NCBI RefSeq assembly: GCF_019219025.1
Contig: NZ_JAHUWN010000006.1
Span: forward strand, 1-64,000
Reading direction: 5' to 3'
DNA length: 64,000 nucleotides
Origin: Bacillus sp. sid0103
Lineage (GTDB): Bacteria; Bacillota; Bacilli; Bacillales_B; DSM-18226
This document shows, one piece after another, positions 35,814 through 44,929 of the stretch (position 1 is its first letter; every line of letters starts with the position of its first letter). The notes beneath the pieces are model-generated. The model was not told where the DNA came from, searched no databases, and saw only the letters and a program-made list of their open reading frames with translations. The translations under genes were made by a program, and so were the position numbers.

Positions 35814-37181
35814 TTATTGCTCCTTCAATACAATTTTAAAACAGGTACCTTCCCCAACTATACTTTCAACGGAAATATTTCCTCTATGAGCTTCCACTAT
35901 CTCTTTTACAATGGCTAGACCTAAACCAAAACCTCCAGTCGCTCTTGAACGTGATTTTTCTACTCGATATAATCGTTCAAATATATAAGGTAGATCCTCT
36001 TTTGGTATTCCAATACCCTCATCTTTAATGATAATGTGAATACTTTCGTCCTTTTTAGCAACCTTTATCTGGGTTGTTGTATTTTCATTTGAATACTTTA
36101 GAGCATTATCCAATAGGTTTAGTAAAACCTGGTCGAACCGTTTTGGGTCTATGGAAAAAAATAAGTCATCTGCACAGTCCAATTTTAGTTGTATTCCCTT
36201 TTCCTTAAAAGCAGGTAAGACCCTTTCATATATAGCTTGTAAATACGAAGCAATATGAACCCTTTCCTTATCGATGGTAAAAGAGTTTTGGTCCAACCTT
36301 GCCAGATCAAATAACTCCTTCACCAAATGGCCAAGATGTTCAGATTCCTCATGTATAATATCGAAATATTGAATCCTTTCTTTTTCCTCAAGAGAAGGTC
36401 TTCTTCCAATATCGGAGTAGCCTTTAATATAGGTTAAAGGTGTCCGCAATTCATGAGATACACTCGCTAAAAATTCATTTCTTTCCTTCTTCAAATGATT
36501 GAGGTCATTGGCTAATGTTTGAATAGATCTTGATAACTCGCCAATTTCATCTTTTGACATATTAGGTAAGGATACAGAGAAGTCTCCATTACTTAATTTC
36601 TTAGTGGCTTCTTTCATGACTATTAGAGGTTTTGTTAAAGCCCTTGATAAAAAGAAAACTGTAATCAACATAAAAAACAAGATTAGAAGTGAGGCTAAAA
36701 TAAAATGTTTGTTTAACTGTGAAATCAAGGTTTGCACCTGATCGGTGCTTTTAAACATATAAACGTATCCTCTTGATTCATTTCCTCCGTTAACAGGAGA
36801 TACAGTTGCTATATATTTTTCATCGTTTAAATCTGACTGTAAAATGAGTCCATTTCTCGGTACCATTGAAAGAGGTTGGTTTATTATTTTTTTTATACTT
36901 GGATCAATTGGACCAGAGGAGATAGCAATTTTCCCATTTTCCTTTTTAATGACAACTTCTGTATCAGTTTTGGATTCCATCAGGGCAATGTGATGAAGTG
37001 TAGAAGGATCCGATGAAATCTCCAAAACATCACGATGGCTATTACCCCTTTCCTTCAGTGAATTGAGCTCTTGCATCGCACGTGAATGAATAACATGGCG
37101 ATGTAAGTAAACCATGGAAGTGGTTTCGATGATCAAAATACATACAAAAAACCATAACCCAAATTTAAGAGAAATTTTCAT
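35814..37181 (-). CDS. Membrane sensor histidine kinase
   Basis: 455 residues. Transmembrane helices at about 8-26 and 160-179 flank an extracytoplasmic sensor of about 130 residues. HAMP follows at about 176-228, the phospho-accepting His243 in VSHELRTPLTY, the N box LLDNALKYSN, G1 DEGIGIPKEDL and G2 GGFGLGLAIV. The sensor has several His but no clear CxxC or Met-rich copper motif. RBS AGGAG. It is the first gene of the operon HK-RR-TVP38-propeller lipoprotein. Confidence 0.93.
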   Translation of the reverse strand: MKISLKFGLWFFVCILIIETTSMVYLHRHVIHSRAMQELNSLKERGNSHRDVLEISSDPSTLHHIALMESKTDTEVVIKKENGKIAISSGPIDPSIKKIINQPLSMVPRNGLILQSDLNDEKYIATVSPVNGGNESRGYVYMFKSTDQVQTLISQLNKHFILASLLILFFMLITVFFLSRALTKPLIVMKEATKKLSNGDFSVSLPNMSKDEIGELSRSIQTLANDLNHLKKERNEFLASVSHELRTPLTYIKGYSDIGRRPSLEEKERIQYFDIIHEESEHLGHLVKELFDLARLDQNSFTIDKERVHIASYLQAIYERVLPAFKEKGIQLKLDCADDLFFSIDPKRFDQVLLNLLDNALKYSNENTTTQIKVAKKDESIHIIIKDEGIGIPKEDLPYIFERLYRVEKSRSRATGGFGLGLAIVKEIVEAHRGNISVESIVGEGTCFKIVLKEQ

Positions 37182-37376
37182 GACGAGCTCCTGTTTGTTT
37201 TTATAAGTTCATAGTAAAGAAAAAATGTGCAGAAAATATGCATATTAGTAACATTGTACACATTAATACAAGATATTAATTAAAATGAAAAAACAGCATC
37301 GGTTAATTCCAATGCTGAATGTTACGAAAATTGACCCTAGTTAAGGTTGTTAATGTTTGGAGAAATTCACCCCAAT

Positions 37377-37403
37377 AAAAGAGACTATCAACTAGTCTCT
37401 TTT
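37377..37403. terminator. Hairpin terminator
   Basis: AAAAGAGACTA (37377-37387), loop TCAAC, TAGTCTCTTTT (37393-37403) then TTATT. It separates the Cys-rich peptide gene from the two-component operon. Confidence 0.8.
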
Positions 37404-37434
37404 TTATTCTTTAACATCAATCGTGGTAGAGATG

Positions 37435-37635
37435 TTACTGACATCCAGTCGTCATTGGGCAATCAGGCGAAGTGGCACATTCCGAAACGCCACGGTTCAT
37501 TTCTTTTGCACACATTGAAACACATTTACCTTTCTCCAAATGTGCACAATCAGCAACATTTGTACCAGCAGCGAAAACAGAAGTTCCTAAAGCCATTGTT
37601 GAAACAAAAGTTAATGTTGCAATGATTTTTTTCAT
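37435..37635 (-). CDS. Small secreted cysteine-rich peptide
   Basis: 66 residues behind a strong RBS (AGGAGGAC). A Sec signal (MKKIIATLTFVSTMALGTSV, cleavage after VFA near 22) releases a mature peptide of about 43 residues with six cysteines at positions 30, 38, 42, 53, 59 and 65, plus four Met. No family recognised. Its place among copper genes suggests an extracellular metal-binding or disulfide-stabilised peptide (inference). The terminator downstream shows it is its own transcript. Confidence 0.75.
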   Translation of the reverse strand: MKKIIATLTFVSTMALGTSVFAAGTNVADCAHLEKGKCVSMCAKEMNRGVSECATSPDCPMTTGCQ

Positions 37636-37869
37636 AACAATTGTCCTCCTAATTAATTAAATCCTTATCTTCTCTTATAGACTACAAGAAAAAATTGCAG
37701 AAAGTATGGAGAACCTGTAAAAGTAGATATTGTTCACAAAAAATACTCAAATAAGCAAATTCAATTATTTTTCAATAGTTTCCACTAGAACCAAGTTATA
37801 TAATCTTAGTAAAATTATATTATTAATTTTACTAAGATTTAAAGATAGAGCTATGGAGGAAAACAATTT

Positions 37870-38317
37870 ATGTTGCTTTACGTCAGAATTACTTTAATTG
37901 CTCTTTTGACAAGTTATGTCATTTATTACACTTTCAGAAATAAACAAAGGCTTACCTGTATGGCTGGAATGATGATTGCGATGACAAATGCCATGATGGC
38001 GAGTATTTTACTAGGTGCTATTCTAGGGACCTTTATCCAGGATAAAGATTTAACTATTCCAACTATAACTTCGATGTCAATTGGTTTGATAGTGGGTATT
38101 TAACAGGTAGGCAAGTTTCCCTTATGGCTTCAATTGACGGATTAACTGCAGGAAAAATGGGTGGAATGATGGGGTCAATGTTAGGTGTTATGCTGCAGCC
38201 TAAATCCATTGATGTGATGATTTATTTTATAGACGTAGTATTTGTACTGGTAATAGTTTTGCTTATTGGTATGATTGATGAGGAAACAAAATCGCAGAAA
38301 CAAGAAACTTTGGTTAA
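37870..38317 (+). pseudogene. Met/Gly-rich small membrane protein, frameshifted
   Basis: ATG-type start TTG/ATG at 37870 (RBS TGGAGGA) reads MLLYVRITLIALLTSYVIYY and MAGMMIAMTNAMMASILLGA to SIGLIVG. The GGG at 38094-38096 lacks one G, after which another frame continues YLTGRQVSLMASIDGLTAGK, then MGGMMGSMLGVMLQP and a last helix. Repaired, it is a four- to five-helix membrane protein of about 145 residues rich in Met. Function unknown; context is copper. Confidence 0.65.
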
Positions 38318-38485
38318 GAAGCCTTTAATTGCACTGGTACCATCCTTTCCGATGAACTTGGGTTTAATGTTGCTTTAAAGGAAAATACAAATAACTATGT
38401 TAACATCAAAGCTCTAAAACCTGGAACATACGATTATTCATGTGGAATGGGCATGTTCAAAGACACTGTAACAGTAATGGAATAA
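38318..38485 (+). pseudogene. Cupredoxin-domain protein, C-terminal fragment
   Basis: The open frame from 38318 reads EAFNCTGTILSDELGFNVAL and ends NIKALKPGTYDYSCGMGMF then KDTVTVME. The GTYDYSCGMGMFK segment carries the cupredoxin copper-ligand Cys and Met. The N-terminal strands, signal and start are missing. It follows the membrane protein directly, so the two may once have been one operon or one fusion. Confidence 0.65.
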
Positions 38486-38500
38486 AAAATTAAAACTCAA

Positions 38501-38540
38501 AAAGCAACTTTTTTTACTACGGTTGCTTTAGTTGAACAAG
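38501..38540. repeat. Hairpin and dispersed repeat element
   Basis: AAAGCAAC (38501-38508) pairs with GTTGCTTT (38522-38529). The 16-mer GCTTTAGTTGAACAAG (38525-38540) is identical to 5216-5231, and a variant GCTTTAGTTAAACAAA occurs near 38603. This looks like a dispersed intergenic repeat. Confidence 0.5.
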
Positions 38541-38678
38541 TTGTCTATCACTGTGAATGTATTAACAATAGCTCTTTAATAATTTTAGGCGGTGCTTAAC
38601 TCGCTTTAGTTAAACAAAATTTTGAAGTCGATTCCAATTGGAAGTCGGCTTTTTTGACTTCCGAGTGTCATAACTTAA

Positions 38679-39243
38679 GGGTTAAGACTATGGTGGTGGA
38701 CGTCTGTTTCTGGTAAAAACATCATTGAAGAATTGCTTGAGGGGGAAAAATTTAAAGGCACGAGTTCGTCAGAGTGGCTTAAGATCAAGAAATCTTTAGT
38801 TATTATGCATCAGTTAGGTAAAGTGACTAAGGCAATGGCGGAGGAAGTTGACAAGTTAAAAAAATATCTTCTTGATTCGAAAGTGAACACTCTAAAAACA
38901 AGAATATCTGATGGTGATATTCCGTTAAATGAATTAGATAATATGGTGGAATACATCCATCGTGATTTTGAAGAACTGCAGCTAATGGATGTATTTTGGA
39001 ATCATTGCTCTGAGGTTGAGAAGAAAGTGATTCTTTTCCTACAACAGAAAACAGCAAAGAATGAATTGACGCTTTCTGATTACTGGGTATGATTTATTTC
39101 AGAACTCCGCCTACGTCCAATGGATTGATCAAACGGAAAAGAAACATCCACAGGTCCAGAAAATTTCAACCAATGAATTCTTAAATGCAGTCCGAGCAGC
39201 AATCCTAGGACCAGTATTGTTAAGACTACTATCCAAGCTATAG
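38679..39243 (+). pseudogene. Broken gene of unknown function
   Basis: The frame opens at 38679 without a good start: WWWTSVSGKNIIEELLEGEK, then a helical, charged stretch (EEVDKLKKYLLDSKVNTLKT, MVEYIHRDFEELQLMDVFWN), stopping at 39090. Another frame continues YDLFQNSAYVQWIDQTEKKH and EFLNAVRAAILGPVLLRLLS to 39243. Dropping one G from GGG near 39086 joins them. It resembles an internal helical part of a large protein, possibly an AAA/helicase, but I cannot assign it. Confidence 0.45.
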
Positions 39244-39298
39244 CTAATCTAATATTAAACGAGGTAAACGACCAAACCGACAGGATGCACTATGATAG

Positions 39299-39345
39299 AA
39301 GCACTTACTAGGGAAAGTGAGAAATCACATCCAGAGTAAGTGCTT
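39299..39345 (+). terminator. Hairpin terminator
   Basis: AAGCACTTACT (39299-39309) pairs with AGTAAGTGCTT (39335-39345), followed by TTTCT. Confidence 0.7.
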
Positions 39346-39649
39346 TTTCTGTATGCTGAGAAATCCTAATTAGCATTAGAAATGAAATGTTATGTTGCTA
39401 AATTTTCGTTTTGGGGACAGAGTAAACCACAATGGCGTGTTACTAGTTGACTTACTGCCTCTGTTATCAAAGTAAAACTTACGTTGATTTTAGTTAAACT
39501 AAATATTTTTTCTTTAACCACATTTGGCTTTTTTTAATTTATCAAGAAGATATAATGATAAAAATCCTTTTTTCCTATAAGAATTTCCAGTATGATAAAA
39601 ATAGGTTTAATGCCCATAAAATCAATTAAGGTCAGATAGGTGATTGTGA
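39346..39649. other. Intergenic region, no gene seen
   Basis: About 300 AT-rich bases before the LacI-type gene. No reading frame or RNA recognised; the promoter of the regulator should be near the right end. Confidence 0.4.
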
Positions 39650-40681
39650 TTGAAACATAATGTAACAGTATATGATATTGCAAAAGAGGCGGAAGTATCG
39701 GTATCGACGGTTTCTCGCGTTTTGAATGGGACAGCACCTGTTAAAGAAAGTACACGAGAAAAAATCATGGCTCTGATTAATAAATACCAATTTCAGCCAA
39801 ATGCGTTAGCCCGAAGCCTTACAAAAAAGGAAACCAAAATGATTGGTGTTATTCTCCCTGACATTACCAACCCCTTTTTCCCCGAAGTTTTTTGGGGGGT
39901 GGAAAATGAGGCGAATAGTAAAGGATACACATTTTTTTTATGTAACACTTCTGGCCAGCCTGAATTAGAATCGCAAAGTCTAACTATTCTTAGAGAAAAA
40001 CAAGTCGATGGGATTATTTTTATGGGTGGACGAATCAACCTGTCCAATTGCTCACAAGAACTGGCAAAAGAAGTGGAAGATATCGCCAAAAAGATTCCAA
40101 TCGTACTGGTCAATGGAAATCTTCCTAGTAGCTCCTTACACAGAGTAATCATAAATGAGGGAAAAGGTGCCGAAATGCTGACGCAGCATTTAATTGATTT
40201 AGGTCATAATGAAATAGCGTTTTTTGGTGGATATGATTATGTGTCTACCACTACACAAAAGGTTAAAGCGTTTAAAAAAATGATGAAAGCCAATGGATTT
40301 AAAGTACCAAATGAATGGGTTTTATATGGAGATTTTACTATGGATGCGGGAAAAAAGATGATGGCTGAAATTTTAAAAAGAGAGAAAAGACCAACTGCCA
40401 TTTTTTGTGTAAATGATGTAACGGCCGTTGGGGCCGTCAAAGTAGCAGTAGAGGCTGGTTTAAAAATTCCTGAAGATATGGCTATCGTTGGCTTTGATGA
40501 TACGATTCTTGCCAGTACAGTCATTCCCGAACTAACGACAGTCTCACAAAAGAGCTTAGAACTTGGAAAAAACGCGGTGAATGTCCTGCATAAATTAATC
40601 AATAATGAAAAAGTAAAAAAGTTAACCGTGATAGAACCTGAACTTGTAATTAGGAATAGTACGTTACCAAAAAGTCGCTAA
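39650..40681 (+). CDS. LacI-family transcriptional regulator
   Basis: 343 residues from TTG 39650 (AGGTGAT upstream). The HTH TVYDIAKEAEVSVSTVSRVL and hinge (YQFQPNALARSLTKKET) are typical, followed by a periplasmic-binding-like sensor (MIGVILPDITNPFFPEVFWG; AIVGFDDTILAST). It is followed within 320 bases by a perfect LacI-type operator and a secreted GH43 enzyme, so it probably represses that gene and itself until a sugar is bound. Confidence 0.92.
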   Translation: MKHNVTVYDIAKEAEVSVSTVSRVLNGTAPVKESTREKIMALINKYQFQPNALARSLTKKETKMIGVILPDITNPFFPEVFWGVENEANSKGYTFFLCNTSGQPELESQSLTILREKQVDGIIFMGGRINLSNCSQELAKEVEDIAKKIPIVLVNGNLPSSSLHRVIINEGKGAEMLTQHLIDLGHNEIAFFGGYDYVSTTTQKVKAFKKMMKANGFKVPNEWVLYGDFTMDAGKKMMAEILKREKRPTAIFCVNDVTAVGAVKVAVEAGLKIPEDMAIVGFDDTILASTVIPELTTVSQKSLELGKNAVNVLHKLINNEKVKKLTVIEPELVIRNSTLPKSR

Positions 40682-40801
40682 AATAAACCAAGTTGGATAA
40701 ATGATATTGACACATCAAAAATCAGCATGTACTATTTACTTATTATTTATTTGAAAATTATGTATATTTAAATCGTGTGTTTGATTTTTTTTGCTTATCA
40801 G

Positions 40802-40829
40802 TGAAACCGGTTTCATGAAATGGGTTTCA
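40802..40829. promoter_or_regulatory. Tandem LacI-type operators
   Basis: TGAAACCGGTTTCA (40802-40815) is a perfect 14-base palindrome with the central CG of LacI-family sites. It overlaps a second half-conserved copy, ATGAAATGGGTTTCAT (40814-40829). They lie about 180 bases upstream of the GH43 start. The rest of the 318-base gap has no coding frame. Confidence 0.75.
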
Positions 40830-40999
40830 TTAATAATAGAAAACTAACTTGAAAAGGGGGGGGATACTATAAAGTTGGTCCTAAGGAATTGAACAATAGA
40901 AATGGATAAAACATTCCAATGTTGTGGTCCTCTTAGAATAAACATCTATGAAACAATCGGTCTATCGAGGTTTATTGAGAATTGTAAGGAGGGGTACTG

Positions 41000-43900
41000 T
41001 TGTTAAAGATAAACAAAATAATTTCAACTCTTTTGGCTTTGATCCTCATCGTTTTACCCGCGTTGTCAACTAGTAAACCTGTTTCTGCTGAGACTGTGAA
41101 TATGGATTCAGACGTTCTGTATTTTGTAAATGCAGGTGATGGTACACCTGGCACCGTTGAAGGAACTGACAAAATGGGTCTATATTCTAGTAAAACGGAG
41201 CAGATGTATGGTGAAGATGAAGTTACAGGGAAAAAGTGGGGTTTGGTAACCACTACTAGTGGTACTAGTGGTTCTAGTAGCAGTGATAAATTAGGATCTC
41301 TTCGATATTATAATGGTCCGCAAGTCCGTGATAAGGCATTAGTATATAAATTCGAATTGCCGAATGGTGACTATGACCTTACTCTAGGATTCAAAAATCC
41401 ATGGAGTGGACGGAGTGTCAATATTATCAGTGAGGGACAAAATCTATCAAATGGAGATTATGATATTGGAAGCTATTCCACGGTAAAAGAGGTCGATTAT
41501 CAACAAATTACTGTTAACGACGGAGAATTAGAAGTTAAGATCCAGGGTCCTTCAACAGGCAGCTTATCAAACTATAATGATCCACTCGTTAATTACATGA
41601 TTGTCAAGAAGTACCAAGCGATTCCTCTTTTTGATTTGGAAACAAAATTAGCTTCTGCAAAAGAAGAAGCGCAAAAAACAGAAACTTACACGAAATACAG
41701 TTTAGCGGAACTTAATAAAGCTATTGAACAGGCAGATAATTTGGTTGAAAATATCAATGAAAATGGGTTAGATATTAACACGAAAACAGTTCAGTCACAA
41801 ATACGGACTAGTTTGAAGAACTTAGACTCTGCACTAGCAGGACTTATCGTATTCACTCCAAACGATTCTTTTCGACCAGGACAGGTTTGGACAGATACAT
41901 ATGGTGCTCCAATCCAAGCACATGGCGGCGGTATCATGTATGACGAGGAAACGAAAAAATATTATTGGTACGGTGAAGATAAAACCAACGGATACCTTCC
42001 CGCTAGAGGTGTTAGGGTTTATTCATCAATAGATCTTTATAACTGGAAAGACGAAGGACTCGCTCTAACAGCAATAGAATCGATGGACCAATTTGAAACA
42101 GATCCACTTATCTCCAAACTTTATGAAGGCAGAGAAGATAAAGCTGATATTAAGAATGATATCGGTACAGACAGGATTATTGAAAGACCAAAAGTAATCT
42201 ATAATGATAAAACAAAGAAATATGTGATGTGGATGCATACCGATGGTCCTTCTGCTACGTCAAATGCAAATTATGCAAAGGCGGAAGCCGGCTATGCCTT
42301 AAGTGATTCTCCTACCGGACCTTTCGTCTATCAAGAAAGTAACCGTATGGACCGAGTTCCTGAAGGTGCGGAATATAATGGGCAGCCAAACCAGCCTGGT
42401 ATGGCACGTGATATGAACTTATTCAAGGATGACGATGGTACAGCCTACCTAATTTATTCCAGTGAAGAAAACATGACGATTTATATTTCGAAATTGAATG
42501 ACTCATATACAGATATTGTTGGCTGGCATAAGGACGGAAAGGTAGAACGCGATACCACATACAAATCTGTCTATGGTGAGGATTATGTAAGAGTATTTCC
42601 AGGTGCACAGCGGGAGGCTCCTGCGATGTTCAAATATAATGGAAAGTACTATTTGATTACTTCCGGTGCAACAGGATGGGCGCCGAATTCAGCAAGATAT
42701 ACAGTTGCTGATGACATATTCGGAGAATGGAAGCCTATGCGCGATCCTGCAATCGGTGAGAAAGCTTCCACAACATTTGATTCACAAAGCACCAATGTCA
42801 TTACAATTGATGCTAATAAAGGAAAATATATATTTATGGGTGATAGATGGAAGGAAAGCGAATTAAAAGATTCTCGATATATTTGGCTCCCAATCGAATT
42901 TGGCCAAGATGATGAAATTAGTTTGCAATGGCTTGACGAGTGGAAACTGGATACTTTAGACAGAATGGGGAAAGTCACAGTTAATACGGAGCTGCCAGCC
43001 AAGGTATCTGTTGATCAAGTACCTAATTTACCAAATATGATTAATGTGACCAATTCAGAAGGGATACAAATGGACACGCCAGTAACATGGGACGTCAATG
43101 TTGAAGCATTCTCGAAACCTGGAACAGTAGTGGTTGAAGGGACACTTTCTGAATTAGCCAATAAAGTGATTAGAACAAAGATATTAGTTTTGCCGGACCA
43201 TGTAAGATATTTTGTCCATGGCGGTGGGGCGAAAACAAATGATTACGAAACATGGTCGTCTTATATGCAAGGTACACTCCTTAATAAAGATGTCATCGAT
43301 CAAAAGTATGACCCAGCAAATGGACAAACATGGGGATATATCGGGGATCGTACAAAACCGTCGGGCAGTAATAGTGGAGATTTATTTTCTTCATTACGTT
43401 ACCTTTTAAGTAATTCCGGTGATGATCTCTCTTATAAGTTTGACTTAAAAAATGGTAAATACACTGTATATACCGGACTCTACGACCCGTGGTATAGTTC
43501 AACCAAGGGAAGCAGAAAAGCAGATATATTAATTAACGGTGAAACTAAAACGAAGGGCTATGTATTTACGAGTTCATACGATGTCCAAGGCTATAAAAAT
43601 GTGAACGTAACGGATGGAAAGCTTGACCTCACTGTTCGCAGGGTAGCAGGTTCACCTGATCCTCAAATAAGCTGGATTATGATTGTGGAAGAAGATACAA
43701 CATCTCCTGTAATCACAGTAACTGGTAATAAGGAAAGTTATTCTGTTGATTCAAACATATCTATCACTTGCAGTGCAATTGATGATTTGTCTGGAATTGC
43801 TTCTGCCGAATGCCCGTCAATAGAAGGGCCGGCATACGAATATAGTGTAGGAGTAAATAAATTCACAGCCAAAGCTATTGATCATGCAGGTAATGCAACA

Positions 43901-44158
43901 GAAATAGAATTTCAATTTACGATTACTGTGGACTTTGATAGTTTAAGCCGATTAACTGAATCTTTTGTAACGAAGACGGGGGTTGCTCATTCGCTGACTA
44001 CCAAACTTAATGGAGCAAAAGAAGCAGCATCGAAAGGAAATCAGAATGCAGCAGAAGGTAAACTTAAAGCGTATGTAAATGAGTTGTATGCTCAAAGTGA
44101 TAAGTCAATTACGAAAGAAAAGGCAAATCTATTAATTTCTTTGTCGGGAAATCTGTGA
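41000..44158 (+). CDS. Large secreted multi-domain GH43-family glycoside hydrolase
   Basis: 1052 residues from TTG 41000 behind AAGGAGGGG. Sec signal to about 31. Malectin-like carbohydrate-binding region about 38-210, FIVAR helical domain about 213-280 (ETYTKYSLAELNKAIEQADN), GH43-type five-blade propeller about 285-650 (IQAHGGGIMYDEETKKYYWY; GMARDMNLFKDDDGTAYLIY; REAPAMFKYNGKYYLITSGA), an Ig4-type domain about 655-725, a second malectin-like domain about 735-880, an Ig/HYR domain about 885-975 and a FIMAH helical tail. The propeller resembles the galactan 1,3-beta-galactosidase-type GH43 branch. No wall anchor is seen. Probably acts on plant arabinogalactan or a related glycan (inference). 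Confidence 0.85.
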   Translation: MLKINKIISTLLALILIVLPALSTSKPVSAETVNMDSDVLYFVNAGDGTPGTVEGTDKMGLYSSKTEQMYGEDEVTGKKWGLVTTTSGTSGSSSSDKLGSLRYYNGPQVRDKALVYKFELPNGDYDLTLGFKNPWSGRSVNIISEGQNLSNGDYDIGSYSTVKEVDYQQITVNDGELEVKIQGPSTGSLSNYNDPLVNYMIVKKYQAIPLFDLETKLASAKEEAQKTETYTKYSLAELNKAIEQADNLVENINENGLDINTKTVQSQIRTSLKNLDSALAGLIVFTPNDSFRPGQVWTDTYGAPIQAHGGGIMYDEETKKYYWYGEDKTNGYLPARGVRVYSSIDLYNWKDEGLALTAIESMDQFETDPLISKLYEGREDKADIKNDIGTDRIIERPKVIYNDKTKKYVMWMHTDGPSATSNANYAKAEAGYALSDSPTGPFVYQESNRMDRVPEGAEYNGQPNQPGMARDMNLFKDDDGTAYLIYSSEENMTIYISKLNDSYTDIVGWHKDGKVERDTTYKSVYGEDYVRVFPGAQREAPAMFKYNGKYYLITSGATGWAPNSARYTVADDIFGEWKPMRDPAIGEKASTTFDSQSTNVITIDANKGKYIFMGDRWKESELKDSRYIWLPIEFGQDDEISLQWLDEWKLDTLDRMGKVTVNTELPAKVSVDQVPNLPNMINVTNSEGIQMDTPVTWDVNVEAFSKPGTVVVEGTLSELANKVIRTKILVLPDHVRYFVHGGGAKTNDYETWSSYMQGTLLNKDVIDQKYDPANGQTWGYIGDRTKPSGSNSGDLFSSLRYLLSNSGDDLSYKFDLKNGKYTVYTGLYDPWYSSTKGSRKADILINGETKTKGYVFTSSYDVQGYKNVNVTDGKLDLTVRRVAGSPDPQISWIMIVEEDTTSPVITVTGNKESYSVDSNISITCSAIDDLSGIASAECPSIEGPAYEYSVGVNKFTAKAIDHAGNATEIEFQFTITVDFDSLSRLTESFVTKTGVAHSLTTKLNGAKEAASKGNQNAAEGKLKAYVNELYAQSDKSITKEKANLLISLSGNL

Positions 44159-44183
44159 AATGAAGTAAATGTTACTTGAACAT

Positions 44184-44233
44184 AAAAAAGTGTCAGGCAC
44201 AATCAAATCTAGATCGTGCCTGACACTTTTTTT
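44184..44233 (+). terminator. Strong terminator of the GH43 gene
   Basis: AAAAAAGTGTCAGGCAC (44184-44200) pairs with GTGCCTGACACTTTTTTT (44216-44233). Confidence 0.85.
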
Positions 44234-44362
44234 ATTGTGATTTTTTCAACACAAACCCTGCTAACTTTCCATATCGAGTTTTAAAAAATGTAAGTTCAGT
44301 GCCTTGTTTAATCTAACAATGGGCTTTTTTTCAATTACGGTAGAATAGGTCACAGAAATCAG

Positions 44363-44512
44363 TGCAATATCCCGGGTATCGAAAACCTTTTTGTGGCCGT
44401 TACGGATAGTGGAGTAACCCTATCGCCGCTAATGGGAACGCTTATGACTGAATTAATTCTGGATGGGGAAACGTCTATACTAATTGATCGATATTCCATT
44501 AGCAGGATTTAA
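44363..44512 (+). pseudogene. FAD-dependent amino-acid/glycine oxidase, C-terminal remnant
   Basis: 50 codons read NIPGIENLFVAVTDSGVTLS then PLMGTLMTELILDGETSILI and end at TAA 44510. This is the FAD-binding C-terminal strand-helix of DadA/ThiO-type oxidases (pattern N.yvA.GHSGvTLaP..G..laeli). The rest of the gene is absent. Note that the usual GH before SGVT is TD here, another sign of decay. Confidence 0.6.
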
Positions 44513-44593
44513 TTGGCTATTAGATAAATTAGTGTCATTATAGATATTGTTATATATTTTAAAAATTTATCACACGGTATGGGAGCGATTTGT

Positions 44594-44929
44594 ATGCCAC
44601 ATTTAATCATTAGAGGAGTTTCAGTTGATCAGGTAAAAACGATTAGTACTTCATTAGTACAAGAATTGGCAGATTTATGTGCATGTGGAACGGACAATTT
44701 CACTTTAGAAATAGTCAAATCAACTTATGTATTTGATGGAAATGAAGTGCCCGGATACCCATTAATAGAAGTGAAATGGTTCGAACGCGGTCAGGAAATT
44801 CAAGACCAATTTGCCAACATTATAACAAAACATATTCAAGCACTCGGAATTCCAGATGTAGAAGTCGCTTTCAGTACATTCCTAGAGTCCGCTTATTATC
44901 TGAACGGAAAGAGTTTTGCCTCTTCGTGA
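44594..44929 (+). CDS. DUF1904 / tautomerase-like protein
   Basis: 111 residues from ATG 44594 (GGGAG eight bases upstream); an in-frame ATG at 44579 is less likely because the family needs Pro directly after Met. MPHLIIRGVSVDQVKTISTS gives the amino-terminal proline and beta-alpha start of the tautomerase superfamily. EVAFSTFLESAYYLNGKSF near the end fits DUF1904. Substrate unknown. Confidence 0.72.
   Translation: MPHLIIRGVSVDQVKTISTSLVQELADLCACGTDNFTLEIVKSTYVFDGNEVPGYPLIEVKWFERGQEIQDQFANIITKHIQALGIPDVEVAFSTFLESAYYLNGKSFASS

Noticed and set aside
39793..40602. Two minus-strand frames of about 120 codons
   Set aside because: Both are antisense to the LacI-family gene and have no RBS.
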